A stretch of 64,000 nucleotides of DNA from Verrucomicrobium spinosum DSM 4136 = JCM 18804 (GCF_000172155.1 NZ_ABIZ01000001.1:6729105-6793104); one strand, 5' to 3'; positions 51,977-61,486 are shown, numbered from the stretch's first letter. The notes: generated from the letters alone by a model not told the origin. Translations and numbers: made by a program.

Positions 51977-52797
51977 ATTGGAGAACGACAGGCGACCAGC
52001 GGAAGCTGTCCCGTTCGTCCCATTCACTGAACCAACCGTAGCTCCGTTCACGGAAGCATTGCCCCCGCTAGCCTGCCCGTTCTTCACCATGCGGCGCGCC
52101 CCGGAGATCATGTCGCGCACATACGCATCCAGCGCCGCATCGCTCATCATCTTGCCGCCGCTGACCGTGTGCATGATCTTCGCCACATAGTCCTTCAGCG
52201 TCTGCCACATCTCTGCTGCCGCGCTGCCGGGCTTGAAGCTCTGGGAACTCATCCGGTCCCCGGTCTGATGCGCCAGCCACTCCAGCGCCAGATCCGCCGG
52301 ACGGTCCGTCAGCTCAGGGTACTTCTGGCGCAGAGACTGCAGTTCTGCCGCAGGGATCAGGGCACTGGCCTTGTCCCATTTCTTCTGGAACTTGGGCTCC
52401 GTTCCCAGCAGCGCATTCACGCCACCGTGACCTACCCGTTCATGCATCACCACACGGGCCACCGCCATGGCCGGCGTCTCACCCTCGCGCACCTCCACCT
52501 GGTCGCGCAACACCACCGCCCCGCCCGTCTTGGTATCAATGAAGCCCTCGGCCGTCTCGATGCCTGCCCATTCATCCGGCTGATAGTCCGCCTCACCCGG
52601 ACGGCCGTCCTTGCCATCCAGCTCCTGGCGGTTGCCCACGATGAGCAGGCTGTCCGTGAGCCCGGCCGCCTCAGGCAGCGTGCGCAGCCGCTTCAGCGCC
52701 TCATCCACCTCCGCCTGGGTCACCCCGGTGCGCTGCACCGGATGTGCCCCTGGGGCGGAATCCTCTAAGTTGTTTCCTTGCTGTCGACTGTAGAAGA
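51977..52797 (-). repeat. Long repeat shared with 55479-56299 (metallopeptidase-like module)
   Basis: The displaced and intact minus-strand genes are almost identical here, from the RLSFS border back through the metallopeptidase-like module to the GVTQAEVDE joint. A second near-identical block is 53704-54634 against 57352-58290. Between the blocks the LPD-like domains differ strongly, as expected of swapped modules between fixed homology arms. Confidence 0.75.
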
Positions 52798-53055
52798 TTT
52801 CGTTGGGGTCTGCATCTGGTCCCAGTAGTCTGAATAGTTCACGGCCTGGGTCCTCAGATACTTCTCCTCCTCCGTCAACCTCCGCAGCCTGCCGATGTTC
52901 CTGGCTATCCCGCCCACGGTCATGTCCTTCCAGTGCGGATCTTGTAACAAGGGCCCGAGAAAGTGTTGTCGCACCAACTCCGCTGTTTCGGGGGTCCAGT
53001 CGCGCCACGAGAGCGTCAAAATCTCCTTGGGATAGCCTTTGCCGGGTAGAATCAC
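52765..53055 (-). CDS. Nested +1-frame ORF of the GKGYPKEIL family in the displaced copy
   Basis: 96 residues if started at the GTG at 53055 (MILPGKGYPKEILTLSW); an ATG at 53082 would add nine. It keeps DWTPETAELVRQHFLGPL exactly and has the same pattern in the variable half (RRLTEEEKYL, YSDYWDQM) as the two relatives. It is +1 to the polyvalent frame. The main frame over this half is not conserved. Confidence 0.65.
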   Translation of the reverse strand: MILPGKGYPKEILTLSWRDWTPETAELVRQHFLGPLLQDPHWKDMTVGGIARNIGRLRRLTEEEKYLRTQAVNYSDYWDQMQTPTKSSTVDSKETT

Positions 53056-54749
53056 GCCAGACTGTATCCGTTGTCTGGTCATAGTGCAAGTCGTCGATAT
53101 CCAGCCCACGCTGCTTCATTTCTTCGCTCACATACTCAAGCTCCGCCTTGGCCATGAGCTCCACATTGTGTTTGTAGGCCCCCTCCGAGTTGTCACTGCG
53201 CCAGCCCGGCACCTCATCGTAGGCGGTCTGCGTGTCTGGATCATAACCCTGAGGGGAGAGGTGTTGGGTAGATCTGTAGCGCAGTGCACTGCTCAGCATC
53301 TGTGAAATGCGCCGCCGCCGTGCAATCGGCTTTACACCCATGGGGTCTGGCACAAACTGAAGCCCGTTGTTCCGGGCATAAGTCATGGCAGACTGGTAGA
53401 CAAGATCTCCCCCCTGCCGGGGCTGACTCGGGTCGTCTGCCCTCATGCTTGATGTGTCCACCCAGACTTTGCCCCTTTGCACAAGCACGTAAGCCTCACC
53501 CCCTGCTTCCGCTTGGATGGCAAAGGTGATACCGCTGTGTCCCATGACTCCATATCCCAACTCCTTGACGGTGGCTTCGTTGGGGGTGACCTGATGATGG
53601 GCAACAATCTGACCAAGATCCTTGCTCTCTGTTGGTCCCTTGCGCAAGAACCGCCTCCAGTCCTGCGCCAACTCCATGAACCAACTCCCCGGAGTCCGGC
53701 TCCCCTGACTGAAGCTCAAGCGCGGTTGCACCGCCCCGCCCGTCACCGCCGTGGCCTCCACACCGGCCGCAGCTTGCCCTTCGCCTGCCGCACCCAGCCC
53801 GCCCGACCCCTGGAGCGTCCCCTCCGCGGTGATGCCCCCTGCCCCGGCCTGCACGGGGGCTTGCGCACTGGCTCCCGCCGCCAGCGTCGCCTGCTGCGGC
53901 GATGCTGCCGTTTCCCCCGGCTCACGCAGGGCCTGTCCCAGCGGCGTACCGTGTGATTCCGTCTTACCTTTCCCATCCCGCCAGTTCGCCACCTTCATCA
54001 CCGTGCCCGTCATCAGCATGGTCACAAACAGCGACGCCACATCCTCCACCGAGGGCAGATGAAACTCCTCCCCGTCAAAGAGGTAGTGCAGCGCAGCCGA
54101 GCCCCCTTCCTCCAGCACCTCCGCATGCAGGCCGTCCACATTGGCCCGTGCCAGCATCTTCTGCACCGCCTCCAGCTTCTTGCCGGGGTTCGCCTTCGCA
54201 ATGGCCAGGAACAGCGCGTGCTTGCCCAGCTGGGCCTTCATCGGCTCAGAGAGGCCCCGCATGGCCTGTTTCACAGCCTGCTCCCCACCCAGGGCGCTGA
54301 AGACACTCCCCAGTTTCTCGGAAGTATTTTCCATGAACTGATACCGGAACGCCTTCCCAAACGCCGACCACACCGAACCCGGCCGCTCCGTGGCATCGAT
54401 GTGCGCCACATACTGGTCCAGGTCATTCTGCGTCACTTGCACCCCTTGGGTGCCCAGATCCGTCACCGTGCGGTCCAGCACGCGGGAGAGCGTGCCCGTC
54501 GCCGTCTGCGCGGCCACGCTCGCCGCCCCGGCCAGCCCACGCACCACCAGGCTCTTGCCCGCCTTCCGCTCTGCCAAACGCAACAGGGCATCGCGTTCCG
54601 CCCCGCGGGCAAACTTCTTCAAATAGACATAGACCGCCTCCAATCAAAAGCCGTTTCCGCAATATCGGGCAGAAGACGGACCCGAATTGCCACTGCGCAT
54701 CAGATGCTCACAAAGCTCATAGGCATGGCGATCCTGATCTCAATGCCTC

Positions 54750-54998
54750 TCAACTGCCACCTGCCACGGTGTTTCCCTCTTCAGGCCCGGTCTCTGCACC
54801 CAAATTTTCCGCCGCCACTCTGAACTCGCGCAGGGTCTCCTCATTTTTGAATTCCACGACAACAGCCTCCCCATCGATGACCCGCTCAACGATGCTTTTC
54901 GCCTCCGTAAGCGAGACCCCCGCAAGCCTCTTCACTTCAGACACCAAGGATACTACTTTGGCACCATATCTAACGCCAGTTATTTGGATTTTGTTCAT
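54750..54998 (-). CDS. Ribosomal protein L7/L12 C-terminal-like small protein, putative immunity protein
   Basis: 82 residues. The text VSLVSEVKRLAGVSLTEAKS followed by IVERVIDGEAVVVEF and a final FRVAAENLGAE matches the L7/L12 C-terminal domain pattern (K..VIK.VR..TGL.L.EAK.LVE ... GA). It lacks the L7/L12 N-terminal dimerisation part. Its ATG overlaps the TGA of the polyvalent gene (ATGA at 54998-54995), a typical toxin/immunity coupling. This fold might mimic a ribosomal target of the toxin; that is speculation. Confidence 0.65.
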   Translation of the reverse strand: MNKIQITGVRYGAKVVSLVSEVKRLAGVSLTEAKSIVERVIDGEAVVVEFKNEETLREFRVAAENLGAETGPEEGNTVAGGS

Positions 54999-57900
54999 AG
55001 TCCTGTCTCGAGTTTGATCGGTCGCGGAATGTGCGCCAGCCCTCTCCCGGCCTTGGCACCTGTAGTACGTTTTCCACCTTGAATCACAACAAACTTTTTC
55101 CCGGCTTCTCTACCTAGAGCCTTTGCCACCTCCATTACCTCAGACATGCTGCCATCGCCTTCGATGTGTGCCCCGGCCATCACAAATGAGTCCCCTTCCA
55201 ACTTGGCAGTAAAAATGAATCTCGCCTCCCCTCTCCGCACAGGAATCCTGCCTGAGATTTCATTTCCCTCCCTTTCAACGATCTCAATAATGGAACTTTT
55301 ATACTCAACTTCGAGGTTGTTTCCATTCCCTTCCTTTTCTTGAGCGATCGTGGCGGACTCGCGCGCATCATTTATACTGAGCCCAGAATCATTTTGATCC
55401 TCATGATCATCGGAAGACTCTTGTTGGATATTTTTGCGAGGTGAGCTGTTATGTTCGGCACTCGCCCCATCACCGGTTGAGAACGACAGGCGACCAGCGG
55501 AAGCTGTCCCGTTCACCCCATTCACTGAACCAACCGTAGCTCCGTTCACGGAAGCATTGCCCCCGCTAGCCTGCCCGTTCTTCACCATGCGGCGCGCCCC
55601 GGAGATCATGTCGCGCACATACGCATCCAGCGCCGCATCGCTCATCATCTTGCCGCCGCTGGCCGTGTGCATGATCTTCGCCACATAGTCCTTCAGCGTC
55701 TGCCACATCTCTGCCGCCGCGCTGCCGGGCTTGAAGCTCTGGGAACTCATCCGGTCCCCGGTCTGATGCGCCAGCCACTCCAGCGCCAGATCCGCCGGAC
55801 GGTCCGTCAGCTCAGGGTACTTCTGGCGCAGGGACTGCAGTTCTGCCGCAGGGATCAGGGCACTGGCTCTGTCCCATTTCTTCTGATACTCCGGCTCCGT
55901 CTTCAGCAGCGCATTCACCCCGCCGTGTCCCACCCGCTCATGCATCACCACGCGGGCCACCGCCATGGCCGGCGTCTCACCCTCGCGCACCTCCACCTGG
56001 TCGCGCAACACCACCGCCCCGCCCGTCTTGGTATCAATGAAGCCCTCGGCCGTCTCGATGCCCGCCCATTCATCCGGCTGATAGTCCGCCTCACCGGGAC
56101 GGCCGTCCTTGCCATCCAGCTCCTGGCGGTTGCCCACGATGAGCAGGCTGTCCGTGAGCCCGGCCGCCTCAGGCAGCGTGCGCAGCCGCTTCAGCGCCTC
56201 ATCCACCTCCGCCTGGGTCACCCCGGTGCGCTGCACCGGATGTGCCGCCTCGGTGGAACTCTCTAGGTTGTTTCCTTGTTGCTGGCTGTAGAAGATTTCC
56301 TTTGGGTTTCCTTCTGTTCCCAATACTCTGTATAAAGTACTGCTTGGGTCACCAGATAGTTTTCCTGCTCCGTTAGACTCCTGATGAATCCTATGTTCCA
56401 CACCACTCCCAATAGTGGCCGATCCTTCCACCTCGGATTTTGCGACAAGGGCCCGAGAAAGTGTTGCCGCACTAACTCCGCTGTCTCCGGGGTCCAATCC
56501 CGCCACGAGAGCTCTAAAATCTCCTTCGGATAACCTTTGCCACTGAACTGTCCCATCGGCACCTTTCTTTCGTTGCAGCACCGTATCGCTGGCAGGGTCA
56601 TATTGCAAGTCCTCCAGCAGCACCAACGGGGGCGGCTCCGGCCAGGGCGGGAGCGTCTCGCCATTCCGTTTGGCATCCTTCTCCGCTTTCTTTTGCCGTG
56701 CCTCCCGCAGACTGGGCACTGCCGCCATCTGTTCCCCCACCCACTTCAACTCCTCCCGGATCAGCAGCTCAAGGTTGTGCTGATAGTCCTCAGGAGTCTG
56801 CTCCTCGCGCCATTGATCTGCCACCAGGTCCTTCGTGACCTTATCAGGGGTGGTTGCGGAATACGCAGGGCTCACCGGTGAAAGATGCTTGGTGGTGCCG
56901 TGACGCAGCGCACTGGAGAGCATGTGACTCACCCTTCGGCGCAAGGCCTTTTTGGTCACTGAACGTGGATCGGGCGAGAACTGCAGACCATTGTTGAGTG
57001 CGTAGGTCATCGCAGCTTGATAGACCAGATCTCCCCCTTTGAGCTCCTGCTCCTGATTGTTGCCTTCGCCCGTTGCAGCCTTGCCCTGGACTCCCTGGGT
57101 GTCCACCCACACCTTGTTGCCTTCCACGTTGAGGACGGCTTCTCCTCCTGAGGCCAGAACAATCGTGTGGGCCTTACTAACACCGGGGCGCACGCGAACA
57201 GCCTTATCCAGGCGCGCTTCTCCCGGTTTCAAGGAGTAATGAGCCAACACCTCTTCCAGGCCCTTCGCATCCGTTTTTGAACCTCGCCGGAAGCGCCCTT
57301 CCAGCGCCGCAAGATTCACGAACCGATCCACCAACCGGTGCCCTCCGCTCCCCTGACTGAAGCTCAAGCGCGGCTGCACCGCCCCGCCCGTCACCGCCGT
57401 GGCCTCCACACCGGCCGCAGCTTGCCCTTCGGCTGCCGCACCCAGCCCGCCCGACCCCTGGAGCGTCCCCTCCGCGGTGATGCCCCCTGCCCCGGCCTGC
57501 ACGGGGGCTTGCGCACTGGCTCCCGCCGCCAGCGTCGCCTGCTGCGGCGATGCTGCCGTTTCCCCCGGCTCACGCAGGGCCTGTCCCAGCGGCGTACCGT
57601 GTGATTCCGTCTTACCTTTCCCATCCCGCCAGTTCGCCACCTTCATCACCGTGCCCGTCATCAGCATGGTCACAAACAGCGACGCCACATCCTCCACCGA
57701 GGGCAGATGAAACTCCTCCCCGTCAAAGAGGTAGTGCAGCGCAGCCGAGCCCCCTTCCTCCAGCACCTCCGCATGCAGGCCGTCCACATTGGCCCGTGCC
57801 AGCATCTTCTGCACCGCCTCCAGCTTCTTGCCGGGGTTCGCCTTCGCAATGGCCAGGAACAGCGCGTGCTTGCCCAGCTGGGCCTTCATCGGCTCAGAGA

Positions 57901-60265
57901 GTCCCCGCATGGCCTGTTTCACAGCCTGCTCCCCACCCAGGGCGCTGAAGACACTCCCCAGTTTCTCGGAAGTATTTTCCATGAACTGGTACCGGAACGC
58001 CTTCCCAAACGCCGACCACACCGAACCCGGCCGCTCCGTGGCATCGATGTGCGCAACATACTGGTCCAGGTCATTCTGCGTCACTTGCACCCCTTGGGTG
58101 CCCAGATCCGTCACCGTGCGGTCCAGCACGCGGGAGAGCGTGCCCGTCGCCGTCTGCGCGGCCACGCTCGCCGCCCCGGCCAGACCACGCACCACCAGGC
58201 TCTTGCCCGCCTTCCGCTCTGCCAAACGCAACAGGGCATCGCGTTCCGCCCCGCGGGCAAACTTCTTCAAATAGACATAGACCGCCTCCTTCCCCAGCTT
58301 GGTCACGGCCTTGCGCGTCGCCGTGGCCACCCCGGCGGTGGTCAGCATCTCGATGCCGATGGAGGCAGACTCCGCCGCCATGTCCAGCGTCGTAGCCAGC
58401 CAGGTGTTGGGACGCCCCATCTCGATGAGCGTCTCATGCAGCATCTGCAGCTCCTCCTGGCTCACCTCCTCCCCTCTCTCCAGGCGGCGCGCAATCAGCA
58501 CCATGGGCGCCATGATGCGCACAGAGTACAGCCCACCCAGGATCGGCGTCTTGCTCAACCAGGTGTCTGGATTGCTCGCCAGTTCTTTGATAGGCCGCGG
58601 CAACTTGCTCGCCGCCTGCAACAGCGCACGGTGCTTCACCAGCGTCTTGGTTGCGTCATCGAACCCGTAGGGCTCCAGCAGGTCATCCTCCTGCTTGTCG
58701 ATCTCGGCAATCTGCGCCTGCAGAGCCTGATACTCCTTGTCCTCGTGTTGATCCGCCTCCTTCTCCTCTTGGCTGAGTACCCTCACTGATTTGGGTGAGT
58801 GATTGCCACCACTGTAGCGGGCTTTTCTCACCTCCGCTGGGTCGGCAAAGCGTTTGTCATAGACAATCTGCCGTGTCCCGTTCTCTAACACAATCTCAGC
58901 CGCTGGTAGCAGCATTTTACGCAAATACTTCCGTGTGGCAGGCAGGGCCCGCGGATCCCCGCCCTCTCCACTGTTCCAGATTCCCTTGGCACCCAGCATC
59001 CGGTCCACGAGGACTGCCTCTGCGTCCTGCTCAATCGCCTCCTGTTCCTTCTGCTCCACAAGCGCCGCAGCTCCGCCACGGTAGCCAGCTGTCTCGAGAA
59101 ACGAATCGAACCGCCTCACGGAGAGCAGGCTATTCTGCACGTCGTGGTCCGCCTCAGTCGCCTGTTCACGCAGCCTCTCCTGCTCCCGCTCCCCCCAATC
59201 TCGCGAGGTCTGCGCCAACTCCAGTAGCAAAGCCTCCATCTCATCATTTGACTTGGTTGAGCCCACTATCTGATCTCTGCGGGCAGCAACAAGCTCAGAG
59301 AATGCCTCCCTACGCCTCAGCGACTCCTGCGCCCAAGTTTGATACTTCGCTTCGGTGGCAAGCCGTTTTTTCCGAAGTTCCACCCAGGCCGCAGATTCAT
59401 TGGCATCGCGACTCTGCGGCACATAGTCCCCCGTCGGCGAAGACGCGAACGCAATGCCATCATGCACACTGGCCGTAAAGCTTCCACTCGCATCCTTCTT
59501 CCGGGCCATCATTATATCCGGACTCTCTAAATATACCTCACTATTCCCGGCATGATGCAGAGCAGGGCGCAACATCGCAGCATCTCGGAGCATAAACTCC
59601 CCCCCTGTCCCCCGCTCAGCGATCTTGTTGGTTCCCGCAACCATGTCACCGCCCGGACTGATGACAACCCCCCCTTTTTTATCATTGATGCCTTTGATCA
59701 CTGAGCGACGATCTTGGTCTCTCTCCAGGGCCTTGCGGAGCAGGTCCTGATGTCGCACTTCTTGGATGATGAAGTCAAGCATTTCCTTCTCCGAGACATC
59801 GGAGCGCCCCATGCGCTTTTGCACCCAGGCTGGCTTCAGCGCTGGGTAGTCTTTCGCAACCATCCCCACATCCTGACCCAGATCCACGGCGAGGTACGCG
59901 ATGTTGAGGCTCTGATAATATTTCGCATCCCTCTCTGAGGAAGTCGGAGGCGCGACGTTCCCCGGACCACCTGCTGGCTCGCTGACTGCCCCCAGAGCAA
60001 GAAGCACCTTACTTATTTCCTCCCTCTGTTGTTGCCGCTGGGCCTCGGCCCCCGACTTTGGCCTTCCTCCCTGGAGCTCGTCAGCACCTGCAACGCCTGG
60101 CGGGCTGTCATTGGCACTGGTCTCATCAGTGTGGAGGGCTTCGTCGTTCTCCTGGGCCCTATTCCCTGTCGGGGGTGGTGACAAGAAGGACCGCTCCTCC
60201 TTCTCCGGTCCGGCTTCCGCCACAGGTTTGGTCTGGCTGGCTACCACCTCTTTTGCTTCCGTCAT
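54995..60265 (-). CDS. Intact minus-strand polyvalent / polymorphic-toxin-like protein
   Basis: 1756 residues from the ATG at 60265. Residues 1-110 are acidic and disordered; 110-950 are helical carrier with an Ala-rich, possibly membrane-active part (LVVRGLAGAASVAAQTATG). RLSFS at 966. An LPD-like domain covers about 970-1200 (GEAVLNVEGNKVWVDTQG, then SHMLSSALRHGTTKHLSP). The nested +1 ORF spans about 1237-1334. The metallopeptidase-like module has MHERVGHGGVNALL. RLSFS at 1592 precedes the tip (about 1600-1756), which contains FIFTAKLEGDSFVMAGAHIE and ends with a basic RTTGAKAGRG motif in KKFVVIQGGKRTTGAKAGR. The tip is unrelated to the one in the displaced copy. It is coupled to a small L7/L12-like gene. 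The tip is probably a nucleic-acid-directed toxin; that is inference. Confidence 0.65.
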   Translation of the reverse strand: MTEAKEVVASQTKPVAEAGPEKEERSFLSPPPTGNRAQENDEALHTDETSANDSPPGVAGADELQGGRPKSGAEAQRQQQREEISKVLLALGAVSEPAGGPGNVAPPTSSERDAKYYQSLNIAYLAVDLGQDVGMVAKDYPALKPAWVQKRMGRSDVSEKEMLDFIIQEVRHQDLLRKALERDQDRRSVIKGINDKKGGVVISPGGDMVAGTNKIAERGTGGEFMLRDAAMLRPALHHAGNSEVYLESPDIMMARKKDASGSFTASVHDGIAFASSPTGDYVPQSRDANESAAWVELRKKRLATEAKYQTWAQESLRRREAFSELVAARRDQIVGSTKSNDEMEALLLELAQTSRDWGEREQERLREQATEADHDVQNSLLSVRRFDSFLETAGYRGGAAALVEQKEQEAIEQDAEAVLVDRMLGAKGIWNSGEGGDPRALPATRKYLRKMLLPAAEIVLENGTRQIVYDKRFADPAEVRKARYSGGNHSPKSVRVLSQEEKEADQHEDKEYQALQAQIAEIDKQEDDLLEPYGFDDATKTLVKHRALLQAASKLPRPIKELASNPDTWLSKTPILGGLYSVRIMAPMVLIARRLERGEEVSQEELQMLHETLIEMGRPNTWLATTLDMAAESASIGIEMLTTAGVATATRKAVTKLGKEAVYVYLKKFARGAERDALLRLAERKAGKSLVVRGLAGAASVAAQTATGTLSRVLDRTVTDLGTQGVQVTQNDLDQYVAHIDATERPGSVWSAFGKAFRYQFMENTSEKLGSVFSALGGEQAVKQAMRGLSEPMKAQLGKHALFLAIAKANPGKKLEAVQKMLARANVDGLHAEVLEEGGSAALHYLFDGEEFHLPSVEDVASLFVTMLMTGTVMKVANWRDGKGKTESHGTPLGQALREPGETAASPQQATLAAGASAQAPVQAGAGGITAEGTLQGSGGLGAAAEGQAAAGVEATAVTGGAVQPRLSFSQGSGGHRLVDRFVNLAALEGRFRRGSKTDAKGLEEVLAHYSLKPGEARLDKAVRVRPGVSKAHTIVLASGGEAVLNVEGNKVWVDTQGVQGKAATGEGNNQEQELKGGDLVYQAAMTYALNNGLQFSPDPRSVTKKALRRRVSHMLSSALRHGTTKHLSPVSPAYSATTPDKVTKDLVADQWREEQTPEDYQHNLELLIREELKWVGEQMAAVPSLREARQKKAEKDAKRNGETLPPWPEPPPLVLLEDLQYDPASDTVLQRKKGADGTVQWQRLSEGDFRALVAGLDPGDSGVSAATLSRALVAKSEVEGSATIGSGVEHRIHQESNGAGKLSGDPSSTLYRVLGTEGNPKEIFYSQQQGNNLESSTEAAHPVQRTGVTQAEVDEALKRLRTLPEAAGLTDSLLIVGNRQELDGKDGRPGEADYQPDEWAGIETAEGFIDTKTGGAVVLRDQVEVREGETPAMAVARVVMHERVGHGGVNALLKTEPEYQKKWDRASALIPAAELQSLRQKYPELTDRPADLALEWLAHQTGDRMSSQSFKPGSAAAEMWQTLKDYVAKIMHTASGGKMMSDAALDAYVRDMISGARRMVKNGQASGGNASVNGATVGSVNGVNGTASAGRLSFSTGDGASAEHNSSPRKNIQQESSDDHEDQNDSGLSINDARESATIAQEKEGNGNNLEVEYKSSIIEIVEREGNEISGRIPVRRGEARFIFTAKLEGDSFVMAGAHIEGDGSMSEVMEVAKALGREAGKKFVVIQGGKRTTGAKAGRGLAHIPRPIKLETGL
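56263..56556 (-). CDS. Nested +1-frame ORF of the GKGYPKEIL family in the intact gene
   Basis: 97 residues from the ATG at 56556 (MGQFSGKGYPKEILELSW), keeping DWTPETAELVRQHFLGPL. The variable half (IRSLTEQENYL, YTEYWEQK) lines up with the other two copies. It is fully contained in the polyvalent frame, shifted by +1. Likely a small folded protein linked to the LPD-like module in front of it; immunity is inferred from position only. Confidence 0.65.
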   Translation of the reverse strand: MGQFSGKGYPKEILELSWRDWTPETAELVRQHFLGPLSQNPRWKDRPLLGVVWNIGFIRSLTEQENYLVTQAVLYTEYWEQKETQRKSSTASNKETT

Positions 60266-60394
60266 GTCAATTCAGGTTTGATATTTCTCTGTCGCATCCT
60301 GCACCGCCGGAGAGCCTTCCCGGCCAGGCCCACCACGGGCACAATTCGACGCCAATTTTTCCTGAAACTCCAGTCATGCCCGCAAGCTCGGACG

Positions 60395-61066
60395 TCATGC
60401 CCAGGTCTCCGCTCTGTCCCTGAGCAGCCTCGCCCCCGCTGCCAGCACCGCCTGCGCCCCGGCATGCCGCTGCTCCACCACTGTCATTTCATCGATCCAT
60501 TTCTCCACCTCCTTCGTGGTGATGGGCCGCCCCAGGGTGGAGGCATAGTGGTCCAGCCCGCGCATGAGGTTGAAGGCCTGCCAGGAGGACTCCAGCTTGC
60601 CCGCCGCCGGTCTCGCCCTCGGCGCGAGGGACTCGCCCCCGGACTGGAAGCTCCCTGGTTGGTACTTGCCCGGGTCCAGTGAGGTGCCTCCACCCAGCTC
60701 CTCCGCAGCAGCATGAGGCGCTAGATTCAGGAAACCACTCTCATGCATGAGGTGGATCTGCCGCATGCCCAGGTGCAGGGATCCGCCCGTACCCGGAGGC
60801 TGCTGGCTCACGGAGTCCAGACGGGAGGAAAGCAGGCTCCCCACCGGATCCGGCAGCATGGCCAGATCCGCACGCAGACGCTGGAACTCCGCCTCACGCC
60901 CGGGCATGAGGCCCATCTCATCACTCTGCATCACCCGCATGTACACGTCCGGCAGGCGCAGAATGCTCTCGTCCGGCTGGGTCACCATGGGGCCAATCTC
61001 TTCCACAGTGGTCCGTGGCCGTCTGGCTCTGTTTGTAGGCAGACGGGTTTTCGACGGGGAACTCAC
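60395..61066 (-). CDS. Hypothetical protein upstream of the minus-strand polyvalent gene
   Basis: 223 residues, starting at a GTG (61066). Helical, with Arg-rich N-terminus (RLPTNRARRPRTTVEE) and a C-terminal helical bundle (WQAFNLMRGLDHYASTLGRP, then EVEKWIDEMTVVEQRHAGAQ). No signal peptide or recognised family. It lies 129 bp before the polyvalent gene on the same strand and may be its chaperone or adaptor; that is inference from position. Confidence 0.5.
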   Translation of the reverse strand: MSSPSKTRLPTNRARRPRTTVEEIGPMVTQPDESILRLPDVYMRVMQSDEMGLMPGREAEFQRLRADLAMLPDPVGSLLSSRLDSVSQQPPGTGGSLHLGMRQIHLMHESGFLNLAPHAAAEELGGGTSLDPGKYQPGSFQSGGESLAPRARPAAGKLESSWQAFNLMRGLDHYASTLGRPITTKEVEKWIDEMTVVEQRHAGAQAVLAAGARLLRDRAETWA

Positions 61067-61312
61067 TTCATCCGCGCGCCAAAATGATTGACATGCGCAC
61101 TACCCGAACTATGTTCCCTCTGCCTCATAGGTGAAGTGCATCTTTCTTAAGACCCTATGTGTGAGCAGCCCTGGAGCTTTAGATGCAAGCTCGCGCGTGA
61201 GAGACCGTGCAGTATGGGCCAAAAGGTGGCTGGCTTGCTGGCAACCTGCACTCCTGGCTTTGGGCTTTCGGGTTCGAGGTCAGGGGTGCGAATTCCCTTG
61301 TAGGGTGCCTGG

Positions 61313-61429
61313 TCAAGAGGAACTCGCCATGCTCTTCAGGAGCGGCTCCGCCTGCCTCAGCAGCTTCTGCTCGTTGTACACTGGCGTCCACCACCAGGGC
61401 ATCCCGGGCCTTCTGTTCCCCTCTGTCAT
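61313..61429 (-). pseudogene. 5' remnant of the tandem 317-residue gene family
   Basis: Begins MTEGNRRPGMPWWWTPVYN like the three larger neighbours, skips four residues, keeps KLLRQAEPLLK, and then runs out of homology to a stop at 61313. The conserved intergenic block (about 57 bp, 61430-61486) in front of it matches those in front of the other copies. The stretch 61067-61312 shows nothing else. Confidence 0.7.
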
Positions 61430-61486
61430 CGCATAAATTGCGACTCAAACCCGGATTTGTCAAACGGCGAAGCAACCCTTCCCCTT

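Larger units (their letters stand above)
51467..54643 (-). pseudogene. Displaced 3' copy of the minus-strand polyvalent gene, toxin tip interrupted by IS66
   Basis: 1058 open codons starting at a TTG with no N-terminal module. Homology to the intact gene starts abruptly at 54643 (EAVYVYLKKFARG). Order: conserved helical carrier part; RLSFS (308); an LPD-like domain diverged from the intact copy (VLVQRGKVWVDTSSM ... SQMLSSALRYRSTQHLSP); nested +1 ORF; metallopeptidase-like module with HERVGH; RLSFS (884); and a distinct tip with a His-rich stretch (DGDHGATHKFSRHATKFA). The last residues before the TAG at 51467 are encoded by the IS end, so the true tail lies at 48755-48977. The IS insertion and the missing N-terminus argue against expression as a free-standing gene. 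Confidence 0.75.

Noticed and set aside
53284-58789. Several long plus-strand frames opposite the minus-strand polyvalent genes (e.g. 57707-58789)
   Set aside because: His/Leu/Arg-rich shadows that appear identically in both repeated copies. No motif or start signal.
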